64,000 nt of DNA from Acidobacteriota bacterium (lineage in GTDB: Bacteria; Acidobacteriota; Thermoanaerobaculia; Gp7-AA8): the NCBI GenBank assembly GCA_021781455.1, contig JAJXWV010000077.1, forward strand, positions 1 to 64,000, in the 5' to 3' direction. The translations under genes and the position numbers were made by a program. This document shows, in pieces, positions 8,973 through 18,900 of the stretch. The notes beneath the pieces are model-generated. The model was given only the letters and a program-made list of their open reading frames with translations, was not told the origin of the DNA and did no database searches. Each line of letters starts with the position of its first letter. The first letter of the stretch is position 1.

Positions 8973-10853
8973 ATGAAATGCGTCCGCTGCCACTCTGAAA
9001 TCGACAAGTCCTACATGGCCTGTCCGCACTGCGGGGAGGCCATCACCGATTTCCTCCGCCTCTATCTCGACCAGCCCATCGACGGAAAGTACGAGATCCT
9101 CGAGCGCCTCGGTGCCGGAGGCATGGGCGAGGTCTTCAAGGTTCGGCACACGTACCTCGGCGCGATGCGCGTCATCAAGCTGATCCGGCCGCAGATCGCC
9201 GGCAGCCAGGACGCCAACGACCGGTTCCTGCGCGAGGCTCAGCTGGCGACGAAAGTTCAGCACCAGAACGTGGCCACGCTGCACGATTTCTCCGCGTTGC
9301 CCGACGGCTCTCACTACATGGTCTGGGAGTACATCGACGGCGAGAACGTGGCCCAGCGACTCCGCGTCCGCGGCACCCTTCCGCCACGGACGGCGGTTCG
9401 CATCGCCATCGAGGCGCTGTACGGGCTGGAGGCGATTCATCGCGCGGGCATCGTCCATCGCGACATCAGCCCGGAAAACCTGATGCTCACCGCCGATGGC
9501 GTGAAGATCATCGACCTCGGCGTGGCCAAGGCCGAGGAGGTCGACGGCGGAACGAAGACCGGGATCTTCGTCGGGAAGCTGCGCTACGCATCGCCCGAGC
9601 AGCTCGGATTTCTCGGAGAAGGCGAGAAGATCGACGGGCGCGCCGATCTCTATTCACTCGCGCTCGTCCTCTACGAGATGCTGGCGGGACGGCCGCCGTT
9701 CGAGGCGAAGTCGCCGCACGATTACATGCTGCTGCACTCGCGGGACACGCAGCCACGCCCGCTCGATCTGAGGGCTGACCTCCCGGGCGGCGTCGAGCTG
9801 CAGCGCCTGCTGTCTCGTGCGCTGCAGAACGATCGCACCAGGCGTTTTGCGACGGCGGCCGATTTCGCGGCGGCGCTCGAGCACGTCGAGAAAACGCTCC
9901 CCGACCCTGCCGATGCTCAGACACAGCAGATTCCTTTCGACGCCGATCGCACCATGCGCGTCGCCGACACGCTGCACGCTCCGACGGTTCACGAGGACAC
10001 GACCCGCACGGGTGTCGGGTCGCGGGTGTCGGGTGTCGGGTCTCAGGGCGCAGGCAAGAGAGCCGAGAGCCGGTCGTCCGCGGACGCAGAGACACTCCGC
10101 ACACCACTGCCGCAGGAGCAGGTACGGCAGCGCCGCAGCGTTGCACCGCTTCTCGTCATCATCGCGATCCTTTTCCTCGCCGTGGTGGTGGCGATCGTGA
10201 TCATCGTTCGTCGAGGACAGCCCACGCGGGGCGCTGCCGCCGGCGCTGTTCCTCCAACGACAGTCACGACCGCGACGACCCCCGCTGCCGCAACGGCGCA
10301 GTCGACGATCGAGGTCGTGCCGCCGCCGGCGACGACTTCCTCCGTCACTGCTCCGCAGGCTCCGGTCACGATGACGAACGCTGCTCCGGTCACGACCACA
10401 ACTGCGCCGAAGAAAGTCGCCGAGAAGACGGCGCCGGTCACCGCGACCCAGCCGAAGGAATCGCATCCGGCGGCGGCTCCCGCATCCGTGCCGACGTACG
10501 TCGACGGACATGGCGACTCGAGCGGAAACGACGCCGCCATCCGGCAGCTGCAGGATCAGCTCGCCGGCGTCAAGCGCGTCGCGGTGCGCGGCGGCGATGC
10601 CGATCTTCTCAAGCAGCTCACCGCATCGATCAAGGACAAGGTGACGATCGCCGACGACGCCGACGTCGTGATCGACTTCAGCGGCCATGTGGAGAGGCTC
10701 GGCTTCGGCCGCAAGAAACGGAGCGCCACGGCCACGGTGTCGAAGCACGGCCAGACCGTCTTCCGCTACGAGCTCGCGCCGGAGGAATACCGCGTCGGCG
10801 ACAACCCCGCCGAGGCCTTTGCCCGAGTGCTGAGCGACGCGTTAGACCGATAG
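8973..10853 (+). CDS. Serine/threonine protein kinase with N-terminal zinc ribbon
   Basis: A 626-residue membrane Ser/Thr kinase. Residues 3-20 form a zinc ribbon (CVRC and CPHC). The kinase domain covers about 35-300: glycine loop LGAGGMGEVFKV, catalytic loop HRDISPEN (near 162), DLG in place of DFG (KIIDLGVAK), APE-like ASPEQLG, and DLYSLALVLYEML. One transmembrane helix lies at about 391-411 (LLVIIAILFLAVVVAIVIIV). A long Thr/Ala/Pro-rich extracytoplasmic linker leads to a C-terminal domain of about 120 residues that may sense a signal. Residues 343-358 (TGVGSRVSGVGSQGAG) are encoded by a GTGTCGG repeat element. The gene is probably monocistronic. Confidence 0.92.
   Translation: MKCVRCHSEIDKSYMACPHCGEAITDFLRLYLDQPIDGKYEILERLGAGGMGEVFKVRHTYLGAMRVIKLIRPQIAGSQDANDRFLREAQLATKVQHQNVATLHDFSALPDGSHYMVWEYIDGENVAQRLRVRGTLPPRTAVRIAIEALYGLEAIHRAGIVHRDISPENLMLTADGVKIIDLGVAKAEEVDGGTKTGIFVGKLRYASPEQLGFLGEGEKIDGRADLYSLALVLYEMLAGRPPFEAKSPHDYMLLHSRDTQPRPLDLRADLPGGVELQRLLSRALQNDRTRRFATAADFAAALEHVEKTLPDPADAQTQQIPFDADRTMRVADTLHAPTVHEDTTRTGVGSRVSGVGSQGAGKRAESRSSADAETLRTPLPQEQVRQRRSVAPLLVIIAILFLAVVVAIVIIVRRGQPTRGAAAGAVPPTTVTTATTPAAATAQSTIEVVPPPATTSSVTAPQAPVTMTNAAPVTTTTAPKKVAEKTAPVTATQPKESHPAAAPASVPTYVDGHGDSSGNDAAIRQLQDQLAGVKRVAVRGGDADLLKQLTASIKDKVTIADDADVVIDFSGHVERLGFGRKKRSATATVSKHGQTVFRYELAPEEYRVGDNPAEAFARVLSDALDR
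9998..10047. repeat. Self-repetitive element inside the kinase gene
   Basis: Four tandem GGTGTCGGGT/GGTCGCGG words (10011-10042) match the words of the intergenic element at 5935-6024. Here they are translated in frame as a Gly/Ser/Val-rich stretch in the juxtamembrane linker. Only one arm is evident. Confidence 0.6.
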
Positions 10854-11184
10854 CGCCCTCCCGTCACTCTGAGCCGGTCGGTGTGGGGCAGCCTTTCCAG
10901 CCTGCCCTCCCTGGTGGGCTGGTAAGCCCGCTCCACACGAGCGGCTGGGTCGAGCGGCGGAGCGCGGCGAAGAGTCTCGAGCCTGCTAATCGTCCCGGTA
11001 AGAGATTCTTCGCCGCGCTCCGCCGCCGTTGGCGGCTCCGCCGGCTCAGAATGACGGCAACGCAATCGGGCGGCACGGCCGGCGCACGCACACCCTCCCG
11101 CGACTTCCATCACTTTCGGAATTGAGCTGCGGTATCCTTCCAGCGTTTGAGCCCCCCATACGCTCACGCCAACGGAGGTAATCG
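10854..11184. repeat. Gene-free region with dispersed palindromic repeats
   Basis: No gene seen. A REP-like palindrome at about 10878-10945 (GGGGCAGCCTTTCCAGCCTG and onward) has a second copy at 43043-43107. A larger inverted repeat brackets 10861-11057: GTCACTCTGAGCCGG at one end and CCGGCTCAGAATGACGG at the other, with inner arms GCGGCGGAGCGCGGCGAAGA and TTCTTCGCCGCGCTCCGCCGC. Related copies occur near 22215 and 52700-52815. Confidence 0.65.
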
Positions 11185-12567
11185 GTGGACGTCATCTGGC
11201 TCGCTCGCCTGCAATTTGCCTTCACCGCAATGTTCCACTTCCTCTTCCCGCCGCTGACGATTGGACTGGCCCTGCTGATCGCCATCGTCGAGACGCTCCG
11301 CTGGCGGACGGGGAAAGACGTCTACCGCCGCGTGTCCGACTTCTGGCTGAAGATTTTCGCCATCAACTTCGCCGTCGGAGTGGCTACGGGCATCGTGATG
11401 GAGTTCGAGTTCGGGACGAACTGGGCCGGCTACTCGCGATTCGTCGGCGACATCTTCGGGGCCCCGCTGGCGGCCGAGGGGGTGTTCGCGTTCTTCCTGG
11501 AGTCGGGATTCCTCGGCCTGCTGCTGTTCGGACGGGACAAGGTCTCGTCGTTCGTCCGCTGGCTGGCGGCCACCCTGGTGTGGTTCGGGGCGACACTTTC
11601 CGGTTTCTGGATCATTGTCGCGAACTCGTGGATGCAGACCCCGGCCGGCTTTCGCATCGCAAACGGCCGTGCCGAGCTGACCGACTTCGCCGCCGCGGTA
11701 TTCAACGCCTCGACTCTGCCGCGGTTCGCGCACACGATCGCCGCGGCCTGGGCCTGCAGCGCGTTTTTCATGGCCAGCATCGCCGCGTGGTACGTGCTGA
11801 AGCGGCGCAATAACGACGTAGTCCGTATCTCGCTGCGGCTCGCGGTGATCTCTTCGCTCGTCGCCACCATCCTCGTCTTTGCAACTGGCGACCGCCACGC
11901 GAAGCAGGTCGCGCGGACGCAACAGGCAAAGTTTGCCGCGATGGAAGGCCTCTACTCGACCCAGAACGGCGCGCCGATGGTCCTCTTCTCTCTCCCGCCG
12001 CAACAGCAGCAGGGCAGGCCTTACGGACCCGAGCTCATCGTCACGAATCTGACCTCGTTCCTGGCCTTCGGCAATTTCCAGGCGCCCGTGAAAGGGCTCG
12101 AAGAGTTTCCGAAGGAGGAGTGGCCGCCGATCGCGGTGACGTTTCTCTCGTTCCACAACATGGTCATCGTCGGAAATCTGATGCTGCTCATCGCGCTGGC
12201 GGCCGCAATCCAGATGTGGAGGCACAGGCTCGAGCACTCCCGGCGCATGCTGGCGATCCTGTTCTGGTCGCTGCCGCTGCCGACGCTCGCCATCCAGCTC
12301 GGGTGGATGGGCGCGGAAGTCGGGCGGCAGCCGTGGATCGTCTATGGCGTGATGAAGACGTCCGACGGTGTGTCCAAGGTCGTCCCGGCGGGATCGATCC
12401 TCTTCTCGATCGTTCTCTTCGCGCTCATCTACGCCCTGCTCGGAGCGTTCTGGATTTACCTGCTGCGGAAGGAAATCCTCCATGGCCCGGCCGGAAAACC
12501 GGTCGAGGAGGAGCCCATCCCCGAAGTGCAGCACTGGGAGCCCGCTCCCGCTGCGCCGCGTTACTGA
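11185..12567 (+). CDS. cydA: Cytochrome bd-type ubiquinol oxidase subunit I
   Basis: Membrane quinol oxidase that reduces oxygen to water without pumping protons, giving high-affinity respiration and tolerance to oxidative stress. The 460-residue subunit I carries the hemes. His18 (AMFHFLFPP) matches the heme b595 ligand, the FAHTIAAAW histidine matches a b558 ligand, and FHNMVIVG is the likely place of the b558 methionine. GRQPW lies near residue 380. The region between (QQQGRPYGPELIV to PKEEWPP) is compact, suggesting a short quinol loop. The GTG start is preceded by GGAGGT, 5 bases away. cydB follows after a repeat element. No cydX or cydCD was seen here. Confidence 0.95.
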   Translation: MDVIWLARLQFAFTAMFHFLFPPLTIGLALLIAIVETLRWRTGKDVYRRVSDFWLKIFAINFAVGVATGIVMEFEFGTNWAGYSRFVGDIFGAPLAAEGVFAFFLESGFLGLLLFGRDKVSSFVRWLAATLVWFGATLSGFWIIVANSWMQTPAGFRIANGRAELTDFAAAVFNASTLPRFAHTIAAAWACSAFFMASIAAWYVLKRRNNDVVRISLRLAVISSLVATILVFATGDRHAKQVARTQQAKFAAMEGLYSTQNGAPMVLFSLPPQQQQGRPYGPELIVTNLTSFLAFGNFQAPVKGLEEFPKEEWPPIAVTFLSFHNMVIVGNLMLLIALAAAIQMWRHRLEHSRRMLAILFWSLPLPTLAIQLGWMGAEVGRQPWIVYGVMKTSDGVSKVVPAGSILFSIVLFALIYALLGAFWIYLLRKEILHGPAGKPVEEEPIPEVQHWEPAPAAPRY

Positions 12568-12694
12568 TCGAGCGGGTAGCGGGCAGCAGACCCGGGAGAA
12601 CCCGCTCGCGACGCGCAGAAACGAAGCTCATTGACGAACTGCTGAACGACTCGGGCGGACGGGCCTACCCGCTACCCGCTACCCGCTACCCGCT
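12568..12694. repeat. Self-repetitive hairpin element (GGTAGCG words) between cydA and cydB
   Basis: The left arm AGCGGGTAGCGGGCAGC begins at 12571. The right arm is four tandem CTACCCG words ending at about 12693. The arms are separated by about 75 bases of unrelated sequence. The element makes up most of the 143-base cydA-cydB gap. Confidence 0.65.
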
Positions 12695-12710
12695 TTTTCG
12701 AGGTGCACAC

Positions 12711-13730
12711 ATGAGCGACCTGCAGATCATCTGGTTCCTTCTCATCGGCGTTCTTCTGGTCGGCTACGCCATCCTCGATGGCTTCGACCTCGGCGTGGGC
12801 GTGCTGCACCTGTTCATCGCCAGGAGCGACCATGACCGGCGCGTGCTGATCAACTCCATCGGGCCGGTCTGGGACGGCAACGAGGTGTGGCTCCTCACCG
12901 GAGGCGGCGCAATCTTCGCGGCCTTTCCGAAGGTCTACGCAACGGTCTTCTCAGGTTTTTATCTGGCCTTGATGCTGCTGCTGGCGTGCCTGGTGCTCCG
13001 CGCCGTGTCGCTCGAGTTCCGCAGCAAGCAGCAGAGCCCGCGCTGGCGGTCGGCATGGGACATTGCCTTCGCGGTCGGGTCGATCGGACCGGCGCTGCTG
13101 TTCGGCGTGGCCATCGGCAACGTGCTGCGCGGTGTGCCGATCTCGGCGGACGGAGAGTTCGCCGGATCGTTCCTCGGCCTGCTCAATCCCTTCGCTCTCT
13201 GCGTGGGACTCCTTTCCCTGACCATGTTCGTGATGCAGGGAAGCGCGTGGCTGATGATGAAAACCTCGGACGGGCTGCGGGCGCGGGCCACGGCTGTGGC
13301 GAAAGTCTCATGGATCGCCTTCGTCGCGCTCTGGATCGTCGTCACTGCGTTTTCGAAAGTCGCAGCCCCGCATCTGTGGAACAACTATGAGAATGCCCTG
13401 ACCTGGATTGCGCCCGTGCTGTTCGTGCTCGCCACGGTGGCATTCCTGCTGGCCGTGCGCGGCGGAATGGCTGGAAGCGCCTTCGCCGCCTCTTCGATCT
13501 CGATCGCCACGCTGATCCTGATCATGGGCCAGGGCCTGTTTCCGTACATGGTCCCGTCCTTCGGCAACCTGGCGAACAGCCTGACGATCAGCAATGCCTC
13601 GTCGACTCCGCTGACGCTGAAGACGATGCTGGCAATCGCCTTGATCGGCATGCCGTTCGTGGTCGGCTACACGATCTACATCTACCGGCACTTCACTTCG
13701 AACGTGGTCATCGACGAGCACAGCTACTGA
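12711..13730 (+). CDS. cydB: Cytochrome bd-type ubiquinol oxidase subunit II
   Basis: Structural partner of CydA in the inner membrane, 339 residues with about eight hydrophobic helices. Family marks are YAILDGFDLGVGVLHL, the conserved GPVWDGNEVWLLTGGG loop and MQGSAWLMMKT. The ATG at 12711 was chosen because the first transmembrane helix (IIWFLLIGVLLVGYAIL) begins right after it; longer readings run back into the repeat element. GAGGTG-like sequence upstream is weak. Same orientation as cydA, and the pair is probably co-transcribed. Confidence 0.94.
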   Translation: MSDLQIIWFLLIGVLLVGYAILDGFDLGVGVLHLFIARSDHDRRVLINSIGPVWDGNEVWLLTGGGAIFAAFPKVYATVFSGFYLALMLLLACLVLRAVSLEFRSKQQSPRWRSAWDIAFAVGSIGPALLFGVAIGNVLRGVPISADGEFAGSFLGLLNPFALCVGLLSLTMFVMQGSAWLMMKTSDGLRARATAVAKVSWIAFVALWIVVTAFSKVAAPHLWNNYENALTWIAPVLFVLATVAFLLAVRGGMAGSAFAASSISIATLILIMGQGLFPYMVPSFGNLANSLTISNASSTPLTLKTMLAIALIGMPFVVGYTIYIYRHFTSNVVIDEHSY

Positions 13731-13897
13731 CCCACGGTCCTTCCCCCCGGCTTCTTCACCCGCCTCCCGGCTGCGGCGGAGAGAGGGACGACAAACACGC
13801 GGCGGCCAGACAACAACGTCCTTCCCCGGGATGAGGGGCCGCGCTTTGTCCCGTCATTCCGATCCACGTACGATGCACACGTTTCGTCCTCGTTCAC

Positions 13898-15871
13898 GTG
13901 AACCGACTCCGCCTCATCCGTGGTTCCACAGCGATGGCCGCCTTCGTTGCGTCGCTGGTGGTCTATTTGAAGACGCTCTCACCGACCGTCGGGCTCGTCG
14001 ACAGCGGCGAGTTGACCACGGCGGCGGCCCTGCTGGGCAACGCGCATCCGCCGGGCTTTCCGCTGTACCTGCTGGCTCTTCACGCTGTGATCCGGCTCGT
14101 GCCGGTCGGCACCATCGCCTGGCGCGCCAATCTCGGCACGGCGATCTTCGCCTCTCTGGCCGCCGCGGCGATGTCGTTCGCGGCGGGGGAATTGCTGCTG
14201 GCCCGGCTGGAGCGCAAAGACCATCTCTCTACGCCCGTCCCAGCGCGGCTGGCCCCTGCACTGCCGACTCCCGAACCTGTCGTATTCGCCGCGATCACGT
14301 TGACGGCCGGGCTCCTGCTCGCCTTCTCGCAGACGCTGTGGGCGTATTCGACCGCGGCCGAGGTTTACACCCTCAACACCGCGCTGCTGCTGACGATCCT
14401 CGGCTGCGTGCTGCTGTGGCGGCGCTGCGGAAGGATCGGCTGGCTGTACCTCGCGGCGGCGATCTTCGGGCTCGCTCTCGGCGTTCATCACGTCACGATC
14501 GGGCTGTCGCTGCTCGCCATCGCCTTTCTCGTCTTCCGCACCGCGGGATGGAAGTTCTTCGCCTCGCGACAACTCGCCATCGCAGCCGCGATCTCCATTG
14601 CGGCGCTCGTGGCCGTCTACTCCTACGAGCCGATTGCTGCGTCGCGGCATCCGTTTCTCAACTGGGGCGATCCCGAGAGCTGGCGCAATGTCGTGAATCA
14701 CGTGACGGCCAGGCAGTACCGGCAGTACATGACGACGTCGAGAGCGGGCACGCAGTTCGCGTTTGCGACGAATCTGGTGGCCTCCGACTTCGCCCCGAAG
14801 TGGGTCCCGGCCGTGCTGCTTCTGGCACTCGCCGGCATCGCGCAATCGTTCCGGCGCGACAGAACCCTCTTCGGGTTCATAGGGCTGCTCGCCGTCGCGA
14901 ATCTGGCGTGGCTCTCGATCTATCCGATCGTCAACGACCAGGACGCCTATCTGCTGCCGGCCCTCATCGCTGTCTTGCTGGCGGCGGTCATCGGCGCGAC
15001 GGAGCTCGTTGCACTCGTGAGCACCGGCAGAGCGCGGAGCGGCATCGCGGCCGCGTTTCTGATCCTTCCGATCGTCGCTCTGGCCACGGGCTATCCAACG
15101 CACGATCGAAGCCGGGACTTCATCGCGGAGGACCTCTTCGGCAACACCGTGCGCGCGATCGGGCCGCACGGTGTTCTGCTCACGGACAACTACGAGATCT
15201 GGTCCCCCGCGACCTACTTCATCGGCGTCGAAAAGCGCAGGCAGGACCTGACCGTCATCAACACGGGTCTCATGAACCGCGGGTGGTATCTCGATTCGCT
15301 GAAGGAGCGTTATCCGGACTTGATGGCCAAAGTCGCGCCGCAGTTCGAGGCTTACCGGCCGCTGGTGAGCATCTGGGACACCGTGCCGCTCTCGAAGTGG
15401 TCGCAGATGCCCGACACGCAGCGCGATTTCTTCGCCCGCGTCAACGATCTGCTGGTGGCGATCGTCGAGAAAGCTGCGGAGTCCGGCCCGGTCTACGCGA
15501 CGCGCGAGATCCTCAAACCGGACGACTCCTCGATTCTGCCGATGAAGAGCCGGCTCATGCAGACGTTCGACTTCGTCCCGCAGGGCATCGTCGCGCAATA
15601 CGTGCGGAGGGACGCTCCTCACGTGCTCGAGCCGATTCGGCTGGTGACGCGCGGCCTCGGCGACGGCACGATCCACTACGACTCCCGCGACCCGATCGCC
15701 ACAGAGATCCTTCCGATCTACAAGGACGCCCATGCGGTGCGGGCGCGCTACCTGGTGATCCAGAAGAACTACGCTCCCGCCGTCGCCGAGTACGACAAGG
15801 CCATCGCCCTCGATCCCGACGATTCCATTCTCCAGCGGGAGCGAAGCATCGTCCTGAGTTACGTGCCGTGA
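13898..15871 (+). CDS. DUF2723 family multi-spanning membrane protein (GT-C/TMEM260-like)
   Basis: A 657-residue polytopic membrane protein. The N-terminal DUF2723 signature is clear: YLKTLSPTVGLVDSGELTTA followed by GNAHPPGFPLYLL. DUF2723 proteins resemble GT-C glycosyltransferases and the animal O-mannosyltransferase TMEM260, so transfer of a lipid-linked sugar is a reasonable inference; the SGE acidic motif in the first loop fits a catalytic role. About ten hydrophobic helices are followed by a soluble C-terminal region that ends in a TPR-like helix pair (VIQKNYAPAVAEYDKAIALD). The start is a GTG; an ATG at 13934 is an alternative. No strong ribosome binding site was seen. Confidence 0.8.
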   Translation: MNRLRLIRGSTAMAAFVASLVVYLKTLSPTVGLVDSGELTTAAALLGNAHPPGFPLYLLALHAVIRLVPVGTIAWRANLGTAIFASLAAAAMSFAAGELLLARLERKDHLSTPVPARLAPALPTPEPVVFAAITLTAGLLLAFSQTLWAYSTAAEVYTLNTALLLTILGCVLLWRRCGRIGWLYLAAAIFGLALGVHHVTIGLSLLAIAFLVFRTAGWKFFASRQLAIAAAISIAALVAVYSYEPIAASRHPFLNWGDPESWRNVVNHVTARQYRQYMTTSRAGTQFAFATNLVASDFAPKWVPAVLLLALAGIAQSFRRDRTLFGFIGLLAVANLAWLSIYPIVNDQDAYLLPALIAVLLAAVIGATELVALVSTGRARSGIAAAFLILPIVALATGYPTHDRSRDFIAEDLFGNTVRAIGPHGVLLTDNYEIWSPATYFIGVEKRRQDLTVINTGLMNRGWYLDSLKERYPDLMAKVAPQFEAYRPLVSIWDTVPLSKWSQMPDTQRDFFARVNDLLVAIVEKAAESGPVYATREILKPDDSSILPMKSRLMQTFDFVPQGIVAQYVRRDAPHVLEPIRLVTRGLGDGTIHYDSRDPIATEILPIYKDAHAVRARYLVIQKNYAPAVAEYDKAIALDPDDSILQRERSIVLSYVP

Positions 15872-15932
15872 GCCGCTACGGTCTCACCAACACTCGCTCG
15901 AACCGCTGCCATCAGCAGTCGCCGGGATGGAA

Positions 15933-15966
15933 CCCGGCGACCGGCGGGCAGGATGCCCGCACTCCT
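15933..15966. repeat. 34-bp dispersed repeat, copy 1
   Basis: This 34-base stretch (starting CCCGGCGACCGGCGGGCAGG) is identical to 25192-25225. It contains the palindrome GCGGGCAGGATGCCCGC. Its last bases reach the stop codon of the minus-strand glutamate dehydrogenase gene. Confidence 0.8.
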
Positions 15967-18900
15967 AGCTTTCCACGAGCATCCGCAACTGGCGCGACGC
16001 CACAGTGAGCATGGCGATATCGACGGCCGGGGCGCTCTTGAGATCGTTCATGGTCTGCTCGATCCGCTCCACCGCTCCGGCGTGTTTGGCCATCCACTTG
16101 TCGACCACATCTGCCGTTCCGCGCGCTCCGTTGACCTCGGCGATCACCCGCGAAGCGAGCACGCTCTGGAAGTTGAACAGGTCATCGATGAGCGCGGAGA
16201 CGGCGGCCTTCTGCCACGGCGTGTCGACGGCCATCGACGCTCCCGCCGCGCGCAGACGGTCGAGACCGAATCGGGCGCCGAGGTTGAAGTAGACCCGCGC
16301 CACCTCTTCGACGCCACCCCGGGCCTTCTTCCCGGCCTGGGCGATGCGGACGATGTCGAGCGCCGAGCTCATGACGTCGAGACTGGCCACGCGATGCGCC
16401 AGAGCCCTCGGGATTCCGGCCGAGACGAGCAGAGACTCGCGAGTCTGCAGCGATGTCAGGAGCGAAGCCGGCAACACCTCGTCGAGTTTTTCCGAGAGTG
16501 CAGCGATGCGCGGGCGGAACTCGTTCACGTGGACGCTGATGTCGAGCTTCTCGTACGGATGCCGCAGGATCCAGAGGATGGCGCGCTCCATCAGCGTGCC
16601 CACGGCGAGGAGCATGTCGGTCTGAACTTGCGACGGCAGTTTGTTGTCGAGCGACTCGATCTCCTTCCAGATCGAGCGCAGGTCGAACGACTCGCGGACG
16701 ATCGTGAAGGCCCGGGCGATGTCGGACGGCGACTTGCCGGTGTCCTCCCTCATCTGCTGCACCAGCGTCGGCCGCATGCGGTTGAGCATGTCGTTGGTGA
16801 CGTACGTGGCGATGATCTCGCTGCGCAGCCGATGGCGGCCGATGGCATTGCGGTAGTTCGACCGCACCAGCTCCGGGAAGTACAGCAGCAGGTCGTCGGA
16901 GAGCTGCGGGTCCTGAGGCAGATCGGAGCGCAGCAAGTCCTCGTACAACACCAGCTTGGCGTAGGCGAGGATGACCGAGATCTCGGGACGGGTGAGGCCG
17001 ATGTGAGCGGCGTGGCGCTCGGCCAGAGTCTCGTCGTCGGGCAGACCTTCCAGCGCGCGATCGAGCTGGCCGGCGCGCTCGAGGGCGCGCATGAAGCGGC
17101 CCTGCTCGTCGAGCACGGCTGCGCCGTAGGCGTGTGTCACGGTGATGGCCTGCGTCTGTTCGTAGTTGTCGCGCAGCACCAGGCGGCCCACCTCGTCGGT
17201 CATTCTGGCCAGCAGCTCGTTGCGCTCGGCGATGCCGGCGAGCTCGCCACGGTCGATGGCATCGTAGAGAAGGATCTTGAGGTTGACCTCGTGGTCCGAG
17301 GTGTCGACGCCGGCGGAATTGTCGATGGCGTCGGTGTTGATGCGGCCCCCCGCGAGCGCGTACTCGATGCGGCCGCGCTGGGTGAAACCGAGGTTCGCAC
17401 CTTCACCGACCACCTTGACTCGAAGGGCGTTGGCGTTGACGCGCAGCGGGTCGTTGGCGCGGTCGCGCGCAGCGCTGTCGTCTTCCCAGCTGGCTTTCAC
17501 ATACGTGCCGATGCCGCCCAGCCAGAGGAGATCGGCGCGCGACTTCAGGATCGCGCGCATCAGCTCGATCGGCGTGACCGTCTTCTGGGCCAGATCGAAC
17601 AGCTGCCGCGCTTCCTCGGAAACCGTGATCGTCTTCGCCCGCCGCTCGTAAACGCCGCCGCCCGGCGAGATCAGGCTGGTGTTGTAACCGTTCCAGTTCA
17701 GCCGCTGGTCGAACATCCGCTGCCGTTCGGCGAGGGCCACGGCGGGGTTCGGATCCGGGTCGATGAAGATGTGCGAGTGATTGAAGGCGCCGATCAGCCT
17801 GATGTGCGGCGACAGGAGCATGGCGTTGCCGAAGACGTCCCCCGACATGTCGCCCACGCCCACGACCGTGAAGTCCTGCTCCTGGATGTTCACACCCATT
17901 TCGCGGAAGTGGCGCTTGACCGCCTCCCATCCGCCGCGGGCGGTGATTCCCATTTCCTTGTGGTCGTACCCGGCGCTGCCGCCGGAGGCGAAGGCATCAC
18001 CGAGCCAGAATCCGTAGTCGGCGGAGACCTCGTTGGCGATGTCGGAGAACGTGGCCGTGCCCTTGTCTGCGGCGACGACCAGGTACGGATCGTCGGCGTC
18101 GCGCCTGACCACGTCCTTCGGCGGGAGGACCTCGTCGCCGCGGAGGTTGTCGGTGATGTCGAGGAGGCCGCGCAGGAGGGTCTTGTACGCCTCGACGCCT
18201 TCCTGCTGGAACGTGGCGCGGTCGGCCGAGGGATTCTTCACGACGAATCCACCCTTCGACCCGACCGGCACGATGACCACGTTCTTGACCATCTGCGCCT
18301 TCATCAGGCCGAGGATCTCGAAGCGGAAATCCTCGCGGCGGTCTGACCAGCGAATGCCGCCGCGGGCGACCTTGCCGCCGCGCAGGTGGATGCCTTCCAT
18401 GCTCGGCGAGTAGACGAAGATCTCGAACAGCGGCCGTGGCAGCGGCAGGTTCTTCACGGCCTGGGAGTCGAGCTTGAACGAGTGGTAGGGCTTGCGCTCG
18501 CCGTCATCGCTGCGCTGGTAGTAGTTCGTGCGCAGCGTGGCATCGACGAGGTTGACGTACATCCTGAGGATGCGGTCCTCGTCCGGGTTGGTGACCCTTT
18601 CCAGGGAATCCTCGATCTGAGCGCGGATGCCCAGACCGGCCGTGTAGCGCCCCATCCCCTGGGCGCGGCTCGACGGCTCGGCGTTGCGCAGGACCGTCGG
18701 CCCGAGCTCGGGATCGAAGTTGTTGTGGAAGAGCTTCACGATCAGACGCGTGATCTCGGAATTGCTCGCCAGCGTGGCCTGAATGTAGGACTCGCTGAGC
18801 GGAACGCCGATCTGCCGCAGGTACTTCGCATAGGCGCGCAGCAGGACGATCTCGTGCCACTCCAGCCCGGCGCAGAGCACCAGCCGGTTGAAGCCGTCGT

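Noticed and set aside
10864-11125. Short open frames rich in Arg and Ser in the kinase-cydA gap
   Set aside because: They are translations of a dispersed palindromic repeat; similar frames appear at each copy (22216, 52700).
15953-18346. Long plus-strand open frame opposite the glutamate dehydrogenase gene (797 codons), and others at 18386-20011 and 18504-20657
   Set aside because: They are shadows of a GC-rich coding strand: repetitive Arg/Gly/His/Asp content, no family motifs, no ribosome binding sites, while the minus-strand 1626-residue frame matches NAD-GDH throughout.
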